NCBI GenBank assembly: GCA_032988165.1
Contig: JANTQF010000167.1
Coordinates: forward strand, 1-64,000
Source of the DNA: Emmonsiellopsis sp. PD_33
Taxonomy: Eukaryota > Ascomycota > Eurotiomycetes > Onygenales > Ajellomycetaceae
Length of the DNA: 64,000 nt
Direction: 5' to 3'
The position numbers and the translations under genes were made by a program. The number at the start of each line of letters is the position of its first letter. Position 1 is the stretch's first letter. This document shows, piece by piece, positions 22,490-34,700 of the stretch. The notes beneath the pieces are model-generated. The model had not been told where the DNA came from. It worked only from the letters and a program-made list of their open reading frames with translations, and did no database searches.

Positions 22490-22885
22490 CTGTTGATATG
22501 CATGGTGTATGCATAGTCTGCCACTAAATCTATATATATTTCCCTGGGCATATAGCTGTGCTGCATGTGGTGCATGCATAGTTGGCAATTAATTATATGT
22601 ATATTTTTCTTCATAGGCATATAGCTGTGCTGCATCTACCACTCCTGGCATGGGTGGTGCATGCATAGTTGGCAACTAATTATATATATATTTTTCTCTG
22701 CAGGTATATAGCTGTGCCATGTCTACCACTCCTAGCATGAGTGGTGCACACATAGTTGATAATCAATTATATATATATTTTTCCCTGCAGGTATATAGCT
22801 GTGCCATGCCTATGACTCCTGGCATGAGTGGTGCATACATAGTTGGTAACTAAATATATATATATTTTCTTCACAGGCACATAGT
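22490..22885. repeat. About 87-bp tandem repeat array (roughly 4-5 units)
   Basis: Units share GCATATAGCTGTGC, CCACTCCTGGCATG, GGTGCATGCATAGTTGGCAA and an ATTATATATATATTTTTC tract. The first unit is shorter, lacking the CCACTCCTGGCATG block. Units differ mostly by transitions. The array lies between the accessory relics and the transposase. It is a minisatellite and not a CRISPR array, since there are no unique spacers. Confidence 0.85.
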
Positions 22886-24750
22886 GTTGCCATATCCATC
22901 ATATTGACATATATATTTCATACCTCCTTTCTCCTCCTCCTACTCAGCTATGATCCATTGCCAGAGCTTTCATCAAACTTGAAAAAAGATACAATGAATT
23001 TACTGTGCAATAGTCTTAATACAAGCTACCTTCTAGGACCTTCTCCATGAAATGCATTGGATGCATTTTCACCATACATTACTCATCAGGTTATTATCAT
23101 AAGAGGATTATTACACTATTCTATTACTTATAGGGGAATATTATCTCTATGCATGAAGGAGCATCCCCTACAGACAATTTAACCTACATCCTGCAATATA
23201 AAACACATAATTCCAGTTTGTCCATCATATAGCTCTACATATAATTATATTGCACATGCAACTTTTCATCTATTTTTAAAGATGTAATCTCCTCTGGTTT
23301 ATGTATGATACTCTGTCCATTTTTTACACAAAAAAATTTAGTTGGTACATAATGATCAGGTAGCTTTATTTAATAATTAAAATGCATGAAATCTATCTTA
23401 AAGATACAAGATAAAGTTATATATTCTACTTGTACTCTTCTATACATTTTTACATATACATATGATTGATGATATTACACACATATTTATTCCTCATATC
23501 AAGATTACCTTCTATTCTAAATAATTGTGTGTAGGGGCTTTCAATCCATGTCAATCCCTTGGATTTAAACATGGTGGATTACCCAGTTAAAGTATATAAT
23601 ACTTTAATTAATAATTGCCAGGAAATACACCATCTATTAGCATACCAGCTAAAGAGGATTAGGGGAATTATCATATAGAGCAGCAGAACACTGATGGAAT
23701 AAATTTGATACATAAAGTCTAAATAAATATTAAAGAAAGTTGATTAGAAATAGAGGAGGTACTCAGTTTATCTGAAGATGGGTATTACAAGCTATTTCTA
23801 AAGGTAGTATGATTGAGTAGAATCCTATGAAGTCTATTACCTTGAATTGTTATATTTACTTAACTACTTTCTTTTACATTAATACATGTAGTATCATCAC
23901 ATTTTCCTGCCCAAGCTCCTAGAAGAATATGCTAGCATAGAAAGAGTTACAGCCAGCTGTAAGCTATTGAAGAATAATTATCTTAATAAAGCTACTTTAT
24001 GTCTTACTGAAAGATAGATAAACAGCCTGCCATGAATTTAAAAGTCATCTCATGCATTTATTATGTATGCTATAGCTTAATTTGATCATCAGACTTGCCA
24101 TAGCTGTAAAAATATCTCATGTAGTTGCTACCAGATCAGAGTAATTCTACAGCTATCTTTATATGAAATTTCCTCATGGGCTTTATTAATAAATCACATC
24201 ATTGATCTACCAATTTACCATGGCTATTAATCAGGTGGGCCAGCTGAATTCAAACTCCACCTAATTAATCAATAAGATCAAACACATAGTATTCCAACTC
24301 AGTAAAATCTCATTCAGGAAATTAAATGGGATTCAAGCAGGAATTTCTAAGAGAGACACATCTGACTATCAGCATCCCAGGAAACAAGAGAAAAAAATTA
24401 TAATAATAAATTTTAGTAATGATCCTATACCCATTCTTAATATCTACAGTATAATGCTGAAATTCTGCTGCCTGATAGCTTCATATCTTCTTAGTATCTT
24501 ATTTTTAAGATTAGTACATCAGAGGTATTCATTCACATAGGTCTTCTAATTTCCAGATGTGGGATTATAATGGTAATTATCATATAGTATGTGGGTCTCA
24601 CCTCCCACTACCCATACAATGAGTTTATTCTTGATTCTCTGAAAAATTGATCCTCACACTCAGCCTGCATCCCTCTACAAGAAAAAATGTCAGCTGTGTT
24701 TTCTCTCACCCTAGAATACTATCTTCTCAAATGCCTTTAATCTCCCAGTA
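22886..24750. other. Long AT-rich hAT interior without supported genes
   Basis: About 1.9 kb with frequent stops in all frames. No motif, RNA gene or match to other parts of the window was noticed. It may be the decayed 5' region of the transposase unit or an unrecognised nested insertion. Confidence 0.3.
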
Positions 24751-24752
24751 TA

Positions 24753-27345
24753 ATGGATTCTAGTGCTTCAAGCTCTCCTCTTTATGAGATTAATACACCA
24801 ATTTCTCTTCTACAAACTCCAACATCAATTCTGCCCATTCTGATTCCCAAAGGACTTGAGACTACCACAGTTGAGGTGAGGATCTATATTATATGGAAGT
24901 GAGACAATGAGTATCAAATTCAATTTAATTAATGATGGAAATAGACAGCAACTACAAATATAATTCAACATAATAGCACTTGCAAGAACCATCCATGATA
25001 GAGCACAAAGTAGAGCTCTGAATCCTAAAAGTCCTTTAAGTAAGTAACATTCTAGTAGAATGGTGAATCAGCTTTACTCTATATTCAATACAAGTAGATC
25101 CTTCAATACCCTTAATATAGTAACATGAGGACCTTAGGAATGAAGAAACATCTTATCAGTAAGGAGTATCAGAATGCTGTCTCTTCAAACAAATAAATAA
25201 ATATTAGGGCAATATTTATAAGTACAATATAAGTTAGTTTATTTAGTAATGGGCTGTGGTAATGATCCTTTCATCTCAGCAAAACTTTACATGCAAGTAA
25301 TTATGAGTAGAGACACTATCATTTAATAAAGAAAACTACTGAACCCTCCTCCTCTATATCTTTCTATCAACAAATATGGCATTTCATGCCATATAGAATC
25401 CCAATCTCCAGTGGTTACTAGTATATAGTAACAGTGAAGTTGAGGCCTTCCTTCCAAAACAAACTACCCTGCAAAAAGAGCTGAATAACTCCTATGAAAT
25501 GATGATAAAAGACCTATTCCTAGACTGAATCCCCAACATGAAGATTGCACTAACTTTGAATGCATGGACAAGTACAAATGATTTGATATTTCTTTATATT
25601 AAAGGCTACTATATCACTCAGAAATGGGAGTATATAGAGGCATTGATTGGGTTTGAGCATCTTAGTGGTATGTACACTGATGATAATATGGCAGGATATG
25701 TGATGCAGTGCATATATAATATATGGATTGAAGATGACATTTTTACTCTTATAGCTGATAATGCAGTGAATAATAATACATTAATAGCATTCTTGAAGAA
25801 ATGCCTGTATGTAGAGGATGAAGTTCACTGGGATATCAAGATGTATCAACTTTCTTATGTAGCTCATGTTGTGCAGCTGATAGTAAAACAACTAGTTAGA
25901 GACCTATGAATTAAATCAACAAATAATAATATTCCACAGACATTTTATAAGGATGATATTAATATGAGTAACAGAGAGGAGATCTCATTCAATCATACAC
26001 TCTTAAAGGTATATAACAGTTCATGGTAACAGTCTAATAGTATTTCTAATCTCTCAATTATTTGACTAGTTATACCTACTTGCCAATGCCCTCTCAAGTT
26101 CTCCCTAATAAATCAAAAGCTTTCAGAAGCTTCAGCCAGAGCACATTAAGCTCTAAATGATTCAGAATGTTAAGACCTAGTGGAGCTCAACATATCTTAT
26201 GTGCATCTATATGCTGCAACTCAGGGATCCAATTCATTGCTGAGTGGTGACTCAGAATAACTTCAAGCTCTACTATCTCCAGTTAAGTAATAATGAATGG
26301 CAGCTCATTATATATGTTATTATCCTGCTTTATCCATTCTGGCAGGTTACTAAGGCCCTCTTAGATACAGACACACTACTTATTCACAATGCATTTTCAA
26401 TCTATAATGTACTGTTTAATCACCTTGATGAACAGCTTTCTGAGGTAATCTATGAAATCCCAACCATTCAGAATAGCTTGGAGACTGCACTGAAAGCTGC
26501 ATATAACAAACTGAAGAAGTACTATTCAGATACTGATGCTAATGGTGGTATGAAAGAGATTTACTATACTGCTACAGTTCTGAACCTATATTTACAATTA
26601 CTAGCTTATAATGATGAGGAATAAGAGCCAGAGATAAAAGCCCAATCATTACAGTATGTAAAGACATACTATGAAAAATAGTATTTACCTTGTCAACCTG
26701 TAACTACTGATAATCAATCATGAGTAGGTATTTACCCTCTTTCATTTTCTTGATTTACTTAGTACTAATAACTTCCCAGGCTCATCAATTGTTTTCTACA
26801 CTACATCAGCAGTCACCTTCAATTATTCATGTCAATGAATTTGATTGGTATCTAAATGACAGTCTTAGTCCAGAGGAAAATATCTTATTAGTATGGAAGG
26901 CAATTAAATCAATATATCCAACTATTACATTGATGGCTAGAGACATTCTATCAATTCTAATTGGAAGTGTAAGGATTGAATAGCAGTTCAGTGTGAGCTA
27001 TTATGTTGTCTCATGGGAGTAGTCATCATTATCAGAAAAGACAATGTATAAGATCATGCTAGTGAAGTATGTAAATGAAAGAAAATAGCTGTAGGTAGAG
27101 AAGAAGTAAAATGAGAAGAATATAGTAGAGAATGAGGCTGATGATGATAAAGAGAGTAATAATATAAATATTATAATAGAGAAGGAGAAACTTATATTTA
27201 AAGAGGAATAACTGGTGGAGGAGTGTTCATTGGGATAGTTCTCACATGCAAGTATAGCTAGATGAAGGAGGACACAGGAAGGAATACTGGATTTTAAGGT
27301 GGTAATTGATAACTCAGTGTTCAGAGGAGGCACCTGAAATATAGT
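24753..27345 (+). pseudogene. hAT transposase
   Basis: The likely start is ATG 24753 (MDSSASSSPLYEINTP), a low-complexity N-terminus. A degraded BED-type zinc finger region follows at about 24870-25160 (CKNHP, then MRTLGMKKHLISKEYQN). The catalytic part opens at 25538 with LTLNAWTST, then YYITQKWEYIEALIGFEHL, TLIADNAVNNNTLIAFL and VAHVVQLIVKQL, all typical of the hAT RNase-H-like domain. At 26190-26620 are KT.WSSTYLM, ALLDTDTLLIHNAFSIYNVL, KAAYNKLKKYYSDTDANGG and YYTATVLNLYLQLLAYNDEE. The C-terminal dimerisation domain lies at 26840-27030 (WYLND, then YPTITLMARDILSI and QFSVSYYVVSW). Frame changes and TAG/TGA stops make it inactive. Confidence 0.9.
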
Positions 27346-27474
27346 ATACTGAGACTATTACCTTTAGCCATTACATCTCATATTATTTGTGTACTACATC
27401 AATATGCTATCATAGTCTCTGGGAATCTCATCATGTCAAATCTACAGGCAGGATTGAGGTAAGGAATATAATTT

Positions 27475-27790
27475 AGTTTAGGTTTGCACTAACACACATC
27501 ATCTATCATTGCCATAATGGTTAATGATGGATGATGCTTTTTTTAAACCTGTATAAAATGTAGGCCAGGGTTTGAACCATATAATAGGCTTTATTTTTTT
27601 TTTTTTTTTTTTTGCATGTGATGAGTTATATCATATAATTCAGGTTAGTACTAACAGCATTGTCTGTCATTAGCATAGTGAGTAATCACTGCACTAATGA
27701 CTGATGATGCTTTTTTTGTAACCTCATTGAAATATAGGTTAGAGTTCAAATCATGTAGTGGGCTTTTTTTTTTTTTTTTAGCATGTGACT
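27475..27790 (+). repeat. Tandem pair of tRNA-derived SINE-like units
   Basis: Two units of about 160 bp start GGTTTGCACTAACA (27482) and GGTTAGTACTAACA (about 27643). Both end in a long poly-T run (about 27594-27613 and 27763-27779). Unit 2 has an A-box-like TAGCATAGTGAG at 27671-27682 and a B-box-like GAGTTCAAATC at 27742-27752. Unit 1 has GGGTTTGAACC at 27568-27578. This fits a pol III-type SINE or a decayed tRNA-like sequence duplicated in tandem. Not a functional tRNA. Confidence 0.5.
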
Positions 27791-27799
27791 ACTAGGAAT

Positions 27800-28210
27800 T
27801 TTTTAATAGGATTAAAAACATGACATGTACTAACACAATCAAAATCACACACCATGACCCAGTGATTATTAGAGTGAGGTACCTAGCTGACTACAAACTA
27901 TCTGTTTAACTCTCAGTGTGAAATTCTCCACCATCATCATATCAATACCTGTGAATTGAGTGGCCCTACTAGCTATTTAAGTAGCAGGGTAAGAGGGTTG
28001 TCCAGCATCCAGTCCTTGGATAGCTATAATGCCCCTGCCTGAAACCTTTACCATGTTGATAATCCTACATATAATTCTGATAGCAGCTCAGCAGATATGA
28101 AGTGATAAAGTATTATAGGTGGTCAAAAGATGCTTTTACCTTTTTTTTTTTTTTATGGCCTATTACCTTTTCTCATTACCTCAACAGATCACATGATTAG
28201 GCCCAGTGGA
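27800..28210 (+). repeat. Possible third SINE-like unit with poly-T end
   Basis: The head at about 27856-27945 has a tRNA-like look (CCCAGTGATTATTAGAGTGAGG near the 5' part and GTGTGAAATTC as a weak B box). The body includes GTAGCAGGGTAAGAGGGTTG and the end is a poly-T run at about 28141-28154. No clear cloverleaf could be folded by eye. Confidence 0.35.
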
Positions 28211-28224
28211 TGCTTGGCAGAATG

Positions 28225-28444
28225 GGAATTCTCATCCTATGAGATGAAATCTCATGTCTCATCCCATAGTTAGGATGAATTCCCATGTCCCATCCCATAA
28301 GAAAATCAAAATCCCATGTCTCATCCCATAGAAAATTTAAAATCCCATGGTTTGTCCCATCTCACAGATAAAATCTCATGAGATGAACTATTTTTTCCCA
28401 TTCCATCCCATAATACCATGGGATGGGAAATCCCATGGGAAATC
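28225..28444. repeat. hAT right subterminal repeat cluster
   Basis: Repeated ATCCCATGTCTCATCCCATA-like units, at least six between 28240 and 28444, ending in CCATGGGATGGGAAATCCCAT. It mirrors the left cluster at 19435-19640 in composition and position. Confidence 0.78.
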
Positions 28445-28464
28445 CCATCCCAGCAGCAGCTTTA
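28445..28464 (-). repeat. hAT right terminal inverted repeat
   Basis: Reverse complement reads TAAAGCTGCTGCTGGGATGG. Pairs with 19415-19434. Confidence 0.9.
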
Positions 28465-28472
28465 GGAGCACA
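28465..28472. repeat. 8-bp target duplication GGAGCACA, right of hAT
   Basis: Identical to 19407-19414. Gypsy B1 resumes here (AGCTACTGATTGAG, matching B3 at about 58350). Confidence 0.93.
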
Positions 28473-29600
28473 AGCTACTGATTGAGATCTTACTCAGGTG
28501 GGAGAGAGCATTAGCATGAAACTTCAGTGATTATAGAAAACTAGCTGAAAAGGTCTCTCCCCCAATTAAAATTCATAGTGTTGAGTATAAAGTATGGCAG
28601 GCCTCTGGGTTTTCTATTCCTCAAAAATTGCTGCTGATAGTCATAGAAATACTTCATAAATAGATTAATTCTAGTGTCTTTAAATACTATCATGGTTCAT
28701 ATTGAAATAAATGGTTCCTCATCAAAAAGAAGGAGTCTGGGAAATACTGAATTGTCAATGCCTGCATGGATATAAATATTATTACAGTTTGAGATACCTA
28801 TATCTCTTTCAGTACTAATGCTTTTACAGAAGATTTTACTGAACAGATTATCATCAGTATGATGGATTTCTTTTCTGAATACAACTAGATCACCCTGTAT
28901 GAGGATAGTTATAATATAATAGTCTTTCAAACCCTGATTAGCCTTCTTCATCAGATAATATTACTGTAAGATATTATAAATTCTATAGTTACTTTCTGCT
29001 GAGTCATGGCTTGCATTCTTCATTTAAATATTCCCCACTAGACAGATAATTTTATGGATGATGTCAGTATGAAAGACCTATAATCTTAGTATAATAATAA
29101 AGAGGTTATATTAGGAATTCATCAGTTTATTTTGAAGCATTTTTAAAATCTGGATCAGACCCTGATCAGCATCAAGCTCTTAAATACATACATTTAGATT
29201 GTAAAATCTGAGTTCAGCTGCTCCAGCATGGTTCTCATTGGATATATCATTAATACTGACAGGCACTACCCTGAGGCCACTAAAATTATCAAAATCATTG
29301 AATGGTCTAAATCAACTGAGATCTCTAGAGCTCATACCTTCATCAGTATTTATATGTATTATTACATCTGGATTCTAAACTTTGCTCTCATTTTCAACCC
29401 AATCTATTCACTGTTCAAGAAAAATGCCTTTTTCATCTGGGGATCCAAGCAATCAAATACCATATCAGTTCTGAAGATAGCACTAATAACTGCCCTTACT
29501 CTGTACTGTATTGATTATTCTGAAGGTACTAAGGATATTATAGTTACAACTGATGCCAGCAAGCATGACTGGGGAGAAATATTGAGCTAGTAAGATGTTG
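28473..29600 (+). pseudogene. B1 reverse transcriptase and RNase H start
   Basis: Continues the B1 polyprotein after the hAT. RT landmarks: WFLIKKKESGKY then IVNACMDINI-like at 28710-28770, a degraded FLDD/FVDD region near 29050, and IGYIINTDRHYPEATKIIKI at 29237-29300. The intact 120-codon stretch 29228-29590 ends in FAL..NPIYSLFKKNAFFIWG, then IDYSEG and TTDASKHDWGEIL. The TTDAS motif is the catalytic Asp region of RNase H. This is a recognisable fungal Ty3/Gypsy type, and B3 has the same segment at 58360-59460. Confidence 0.85.
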
Positions 29601-31345
29601 GAAACAGGAAGCTTCATCCCTATTAATATGAGAATGGGATTTAGAGCCTAGTAGAAGTAAAGTATAATACATTACCTGTATGATATTCACTTCATTCTCA
29701 AAACTGACATAAAAATCCTGGTTACTCAGCTCAACCAAACAGCTACTGATCTTCCTGATACTCTGATAATCAACTAACTCACATGAATTCAAATATTCAA
29801 TTTTGATGTTCATTATATTCCTGGATGGATTCATAGTGCTGCCAATAATCTTTCTTAATAACTACCTGCTAATAGTAAGGTGCCTGAGGATCAGAATATC
29901 AATGAATTTATTAAGATAAAGTTAAATTACATCAGTGTGACTTCTATCATTATTCCTAACTTTAATGTTTCTAATAATACAGATAGTAAGAAATCTCATA
30001 TTCTTTTACCATTCTATTCTAATTGCAGCAAATTAATAGCCAGATATCTCATCACTTTGAAGCAGTCTGACAATATCTCTCACAAGATTTTCCCAAAATG
30101 GCATAAGTATATACTGAACTATGTGGTGCATGGGCAACATCTATTTTGTTACTCAGGTAAAGGAATTCCACTGAGGTGCATGGTAGATGATTCAGATGAG
30201 CAGAGGAAAATCATTACTTAAATACATGATGAGTCTGATCATAAAGGTTATGAGGTAACTAATCATAAGGTCTCTTAGTGATATTAGTAGGAAGGCTTAT
30301 TCAGTGAGGTCAAAATATATTGCAAGAGATGCTATGAGTGCTAGTTCTAGAAAAGTGACTACCTTAAAGAGCTACTGTATCCAACTCACTGCAACTATCT
30401 GTAAGATAAGTAGTGTATCAATATTATCAAGTTTCTGAAGAATCAGAGGAAATCATGTGCAGTTATTACTCAGAATAACCTCACTAGCTGGGTTGAAGGC
30501 CAGCCCCTTGCACATACTAAAACTGAATATATAGTATAATTTATTTATAAGAATATCATATGTCAATATGACTGTTTCTGAGAAATAATTTATGATAGTG
30601 AGCTAGAAAATCAGAAGTGAATTAGAATTCTCACCACTAAGTATCATATCAAGCAAATAACAATTTTGCTGTACAATGTGAAGGCAAATAGCATGATTGA
30701 ATATGACTACTATCCTATTTCAGATGTGCTGACAAAGCTTGCTGTAAATGGAAGAAATTGAGTTAATTATTTCTACTCAGCATTGTGGGTAGATTATATC
30801 TTCATTCAATAATTAATAGATGAAACATCATTTCATCTACAATATGATTATGATGCTATCCTCCCTGTTGAGCTTGAGGTTCTGATGTAGTAAATACTTT
30901 CATAGCACACTATTTACTCTCATACCAACTTGATATACATGCAGATTCAACAGTTGAAGAGGCAGGATGAGGATCTAGAGAAGGCAGTCTTTCATCTACA
31001 GTGCATATGAGAGAAAAATCAGGATCTATTCAATAAAATCAAGTAATTAGTATACAATTCAGTTTAGGTGGGAGATCTCATTCTTCTGCATGATACTAAA
31101 ATAGAAACATCTTATTCCATTAAACTTAACTTCCAATGATTGAGTTTATATTACATGTGAGAGGCAAACCACAAGAAAGATACTTACCATCTTGAAGAGC
31201 TGAATGGCACACTATTCTACAACACCACTGCAGGTAATTAGATAAAGAAATTTTACCTTCATGATAATCAAATGTCAGCAGTGTTGGATAATGTAGATCC
31301 AGTGGAGGATAATGATGAGAAGGAAGAAGATGTAGGTAGGAGAGA
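29601..31345 (+). pseudogene. B1 RNase H end and integrase
   Basis: After RNase H, an open stretch at 29880-30221 (113 codons, PEDQNINEFIKIKLNYISV at its start) leads to the integrase. A zinc-binding-like region lies at about 30225-30420 (GLFSEV, CKRCYEC, PTHCNYL). Core fragments at 30590-30860 include KWIRILTTKYHIKQ-like and DYYPISDVL. The C-terminal part at 31060-31320 reads GDLILLHDTKIE, TYHLEELNGTLFYNTTAGN and KKFYLHDNQMSAV, a common integrase ending in fungal Gypsy elements. It is cut at 31347 by the LINE tail. Confidence 0.8.
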
Positions 31346-31347
31346 GG

Positions 31348-31371
31348 ATTATTATTATTATTATTATTATT
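31348..31371 (-). repeat. (AAT)n tail of LINE L1
   Basis: Eight ATT units on the plus strand mark the 3' end of the minus-strand LINE. The same type of tail ends L2 at 188-214. Confidence 0.85.
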
Positions 31372-31760
31372 CTTCTTCATTTAAGGTGTATGGCAGTCAG
31401 TGACTATGACACCTACCCAAGTATAAACTTAGGATTTTCTAGCTCAAACTATCTAGTATACAGGCCCAATTTATAACTTGCAATAACAGAATTCCAGCCC
31501 AGAATAAAGAAGCTATCAAAACTGCATTTTTTATAAACAACAGTCCTCAAATCATTCATCTCAGATAGATAATGTGTAAAGAAAAATAAGGAAAAAACTA
31601 AAGAATGTAAAAACAAATAAAAACAGACAAACTTTTTAAGGAAAATAGCTGTAATAGCTGTCAGAATGACTTCAAAAGAAAATATAAGAAAAGAAATAAA
31701 GGAATGAAGTTTACAAACAAATCAGGACTCTCCCTATAGATATAGGAGACAAGACATCCT

Positions 31761-34700
31761 CTAAACATCCACTTCTAGCCTCCAATCTCTGGTAGCAATC
31801 CCAGTTACCTGAAGAAACTCAATTAAATACTTTATTTCTATCTCAGTTTGAAATAGAAACTCCATATTTACTTGATTAATTCCATGCTTTTCAAGAAGTT
31901 CAGCTTTTATATCACTATATAATGAATAAGTTATTAATAAATGATAAGAATTCTCAACCAATCCACATGAGCATAACTCATTTGAATTATCCCTAAACCT
32001 TTTAAGATATGACTTGAAATAGCCATATCCAAGCTTTAACTGAATAATAGAAGAGAAGATTTTCTTCTTACAATTAATCAATCTAACTTTCCATCTTGAT
32101 TTTGGACTTAAATTAGCATAACTCTGACTTTTCCTCTGAGAATCCCATATCTCAGTCCATTTATCAAGACAAATCTCTCTTATTCTTCTCTTAATAAATG
32201 ACCAGAACACAGTTTTCACTGAAGAAAAAGGTTTTTCAGCTTCATTCTTAGCTGCTAAATCTGCCTTTTCATTACCCTGTATCCCCATATGAGCTGAGAC
32301 CCAGTGTAAATGAAATTGAACATCAGATTTTAACCTTAAAGTCTGATTTAAAGCTCTTTGGATAGTATTCAGATTCACTTGATTATTATGAATCTCATTT
32401 CTTTGGAGTCTTTTTAAGGCTACTTGACTATCAGAGAAGATCCATACATTTTGAATAGTAGTATCTTCTCTAACCATCTTTCCTGCTAGAAGAAAGGCCT
32501 TTTGAATTGCAAAAAGCTCTGCATTAAAGACTTCACACTCCCTTCCTAGATTCCAGGAGTCTAAAGTATACTCAGAGTTTATTTTAGAATGTTTGAAAGC
32601 TAAATCAGCTCTTATATCACCCTGTTCACTTTTTGAACCATCTGAATATATTAATAAAGCTCTATCTTTATTAATCTTTTCTAGTTTTTGAAGATGCATT
32701 TCTTTCTCTTCTTCTTTTAATAGGATACTAATATTAATATCAATCAGATTCTGCAGAGTTTTTCTCCAAGGATATAACCTCTCATATTGAATATCTTCTA
32801 TATTAAGGCTTCTAAAGCATCCTTTAACCATAGAATATATTCTATAAAGCTGGGAAGGCATTAACTTCAATGAGTTCTCTGAGTTTTCATCCCAATCTTC
32901 ATATTTATCCCAATCTAACTCATTTCCTGAGTTATAGGGTGAATAGGATGAGGAAACTCTCTGTCTAATTGAATGTTTCAAGCTTATTTTCATTATTCTT
33001 AATGCATAATTCATGCATGCCTTCTCCAGTCTTATTTCAGGAGGTGGAATAGAAGCTTCAATCTTCATAGCTCTATATGGAGAAGTCTTAAAAGCCCCTA
33101 GAATCCTTCTTAAAGCCTGGTTCTGAAGTTTTTGAAATCAACTTATATAATTCTTTTGATTCTTCCACCAAACCTGAACTGCAAAATCAGACACTGAGGC
33201 TGTGCAGGCTATATAAAGCTGTCTTATAGCCTGAAAAGATAAACCTCTTTCAGTATTAGAAAGTCTAAGTATATTACTTAGTGTTTTCTCTGCCTGTGCC
33301 AGTCTGATTTTAACATGAGATTTAAAGGTTAATTTTGAATCCAACCAGACCCCTAGCCACCTAACTGACTCTCTAGGCTTGATTTCTCTTCCTAATAGAG
33401 TAATAGAGTAATTCTTCTCTCTAGGTTTAGGATAGAAATGAATTAATTCAGTTTTATCCATATCAAACTGAATTAAATTCTTATCTCCTCTTTGAAAAAC
33501 CTTCTGAGCAGCTTCCTCTATAACTCTACAGTTATTTTCTATAGAATGAGAACTCACAACCAAGCCTAAATCATCAACATAACTAGGTATTCTTACTATA
33601 GCTATCCTTCTATTCTTAAATAGAACAGTAGCATATATAGCAAATAGAATAGGGGAGACTGGAGATCCCTGAGGAACTCCTATCTTAAAGGCTGTCTTAT
33701 CTTGTTTTTAACCATTAAAGAGAAGTTGAATGGTCCTTTCAGACATAAAACAGATAATTCAATATATTAAAGCCTTTGGTAGCCCCAAATCTTGAAGGAT
33801 TTTCACAAGTTTATTCAATGAAACATGGTTAAAAGCACCTTTTATATCTATAAAAGCAGCTGAGGAAACCAGCCCTTCATGCTTTGCAAGTTGAATATCA
33901 TGTACAACTAATAGAGCTGCATCTATAGCTGAATTCTGCCTTTTACTACCCATCTGATCCTCATATAAGAGATTAGTAGTAGTAGTTAGATAAGATAGTC
34001 TAGTTGCTATTATCTTTTCCAGTATCTTTCCTAGGCAATTCAGTAGAGATATAACTCTATAAGACTTGGGAATTGAAGCTTTTCTATTTGGTTTTGACAG
34101 TATAATCCCAGTAGCTTCTCTCCAGCAAAGTGGGTGATATCCAGTCTCTAATAATCTTTTAAATAACTCAAACAGTTCATCTTTTAACTCTGGATAAACC
34201 TTCTGAATAATTAAATGATTAATAGTATCAGGACCAGCAGCAGTTTTAGTAGAACTAGAATATATAGCTGTTTCTAATTCATCTTGAGATAAAAATGGCT
34301 ACTCTCACTTCTCCAAGTCCTCTTGATATTCATCTAAGGGGGTATAACTCTCTGATTCAGGAGGCTTCTGAAATAAAACCCTCATAAATGCCTGATATTT
34401 ATCTTTAAATGTAACAGCCTCAATATCCTTCTCCTCATAATTATAATTAAGAGTTGGAAATCTTAGCTACACCTTTATTTTTAGTATAACTAAAGACTTT
34501 AAAGACATCTTTTTCTTGGGCATTCTCTAAGAATTCATTCCAGCAGCTTGTTTTTGCCTTTTTAATCATAGAAAAATAGTCTGACTTAGTCCTATTATAC
34601 TCTTCAACAGATACTAAGTCATTTTTCCAGTCTTTTCTAGATCTAGCAAGCTTCTTTCTCTTCTGAGTTATCTCCTCAGTCCACCAGGCCTTGACATGCT

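Larger units (their letters stand above)
19415..28464 (+). mobile_element. Composite 9.05-kb hAT transposon
   Basis: Its ends are inverted: left TAAAGCTGCCACTGAGATGG, right (reverse complement) TAAAGCTGCTGCTGGGATGG, 17 of 20 identical with only transition differences. It is flanked by 8-bp duplications. Clusters of GGGATGGGATG/TCCCATCCCAT lie just inside both ends. Contents in order: an antisense histone-H3-like relic, plus-strand relics of unknown type, an about 87-bp tandem repeat, the hAT transposase, and a tandem tRNA-related repeat. Typical hAT elements are shorter, so this copy is either a cargo-carrying hAT or one that collected nested insertions. Confidence 0.9.
15446..31347 (+). mobile_element. 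Gypsy family B, copy B1 (split by hAT, cut by LINE L1)
   Basis: B1 starts TGTGATGGGGATCTAC, as B2 (44581, minus) and B3 (54410) do. It runs 15446-19414 and 28473-31347, with the hAT element between. Gene order is leader/LTR, gag, protease, RT-RNase H, integrase. The end abuts the (ATT)n tail of LINE L1 at 31348, so the 3' LTR is missing. Inserted in C1 gag. Copies differ almost only by transitions. Confidence 0.85.

Noticed and set aside
22490..22885. CRISPR-like array
   Set aside because: The whole 87-bp unit repeats without unique spacers, and the context is fungal. It is a minisatellite.
27001..27333. 110-codon minus-strand Ser/Phe-rich ORF
   Set aside because: It is a shadow of the hAT transposase C-terminus, whose plus-strand frame continues with an acidic Lys/Glu-rich tail.
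27856..27950. Functional tRNA gene
   Set aside because: The A and B boxes are weak and no seven-base acceptor stem or sound anticodon arm could be paired by eye.
31126..31380. 84-codon minus-strand ORF beginning with an Asn run
   Set aside because: The Asn run is the LINE (AAT)n tail read through into the B1 integrase complement; it spans an insertion junction.
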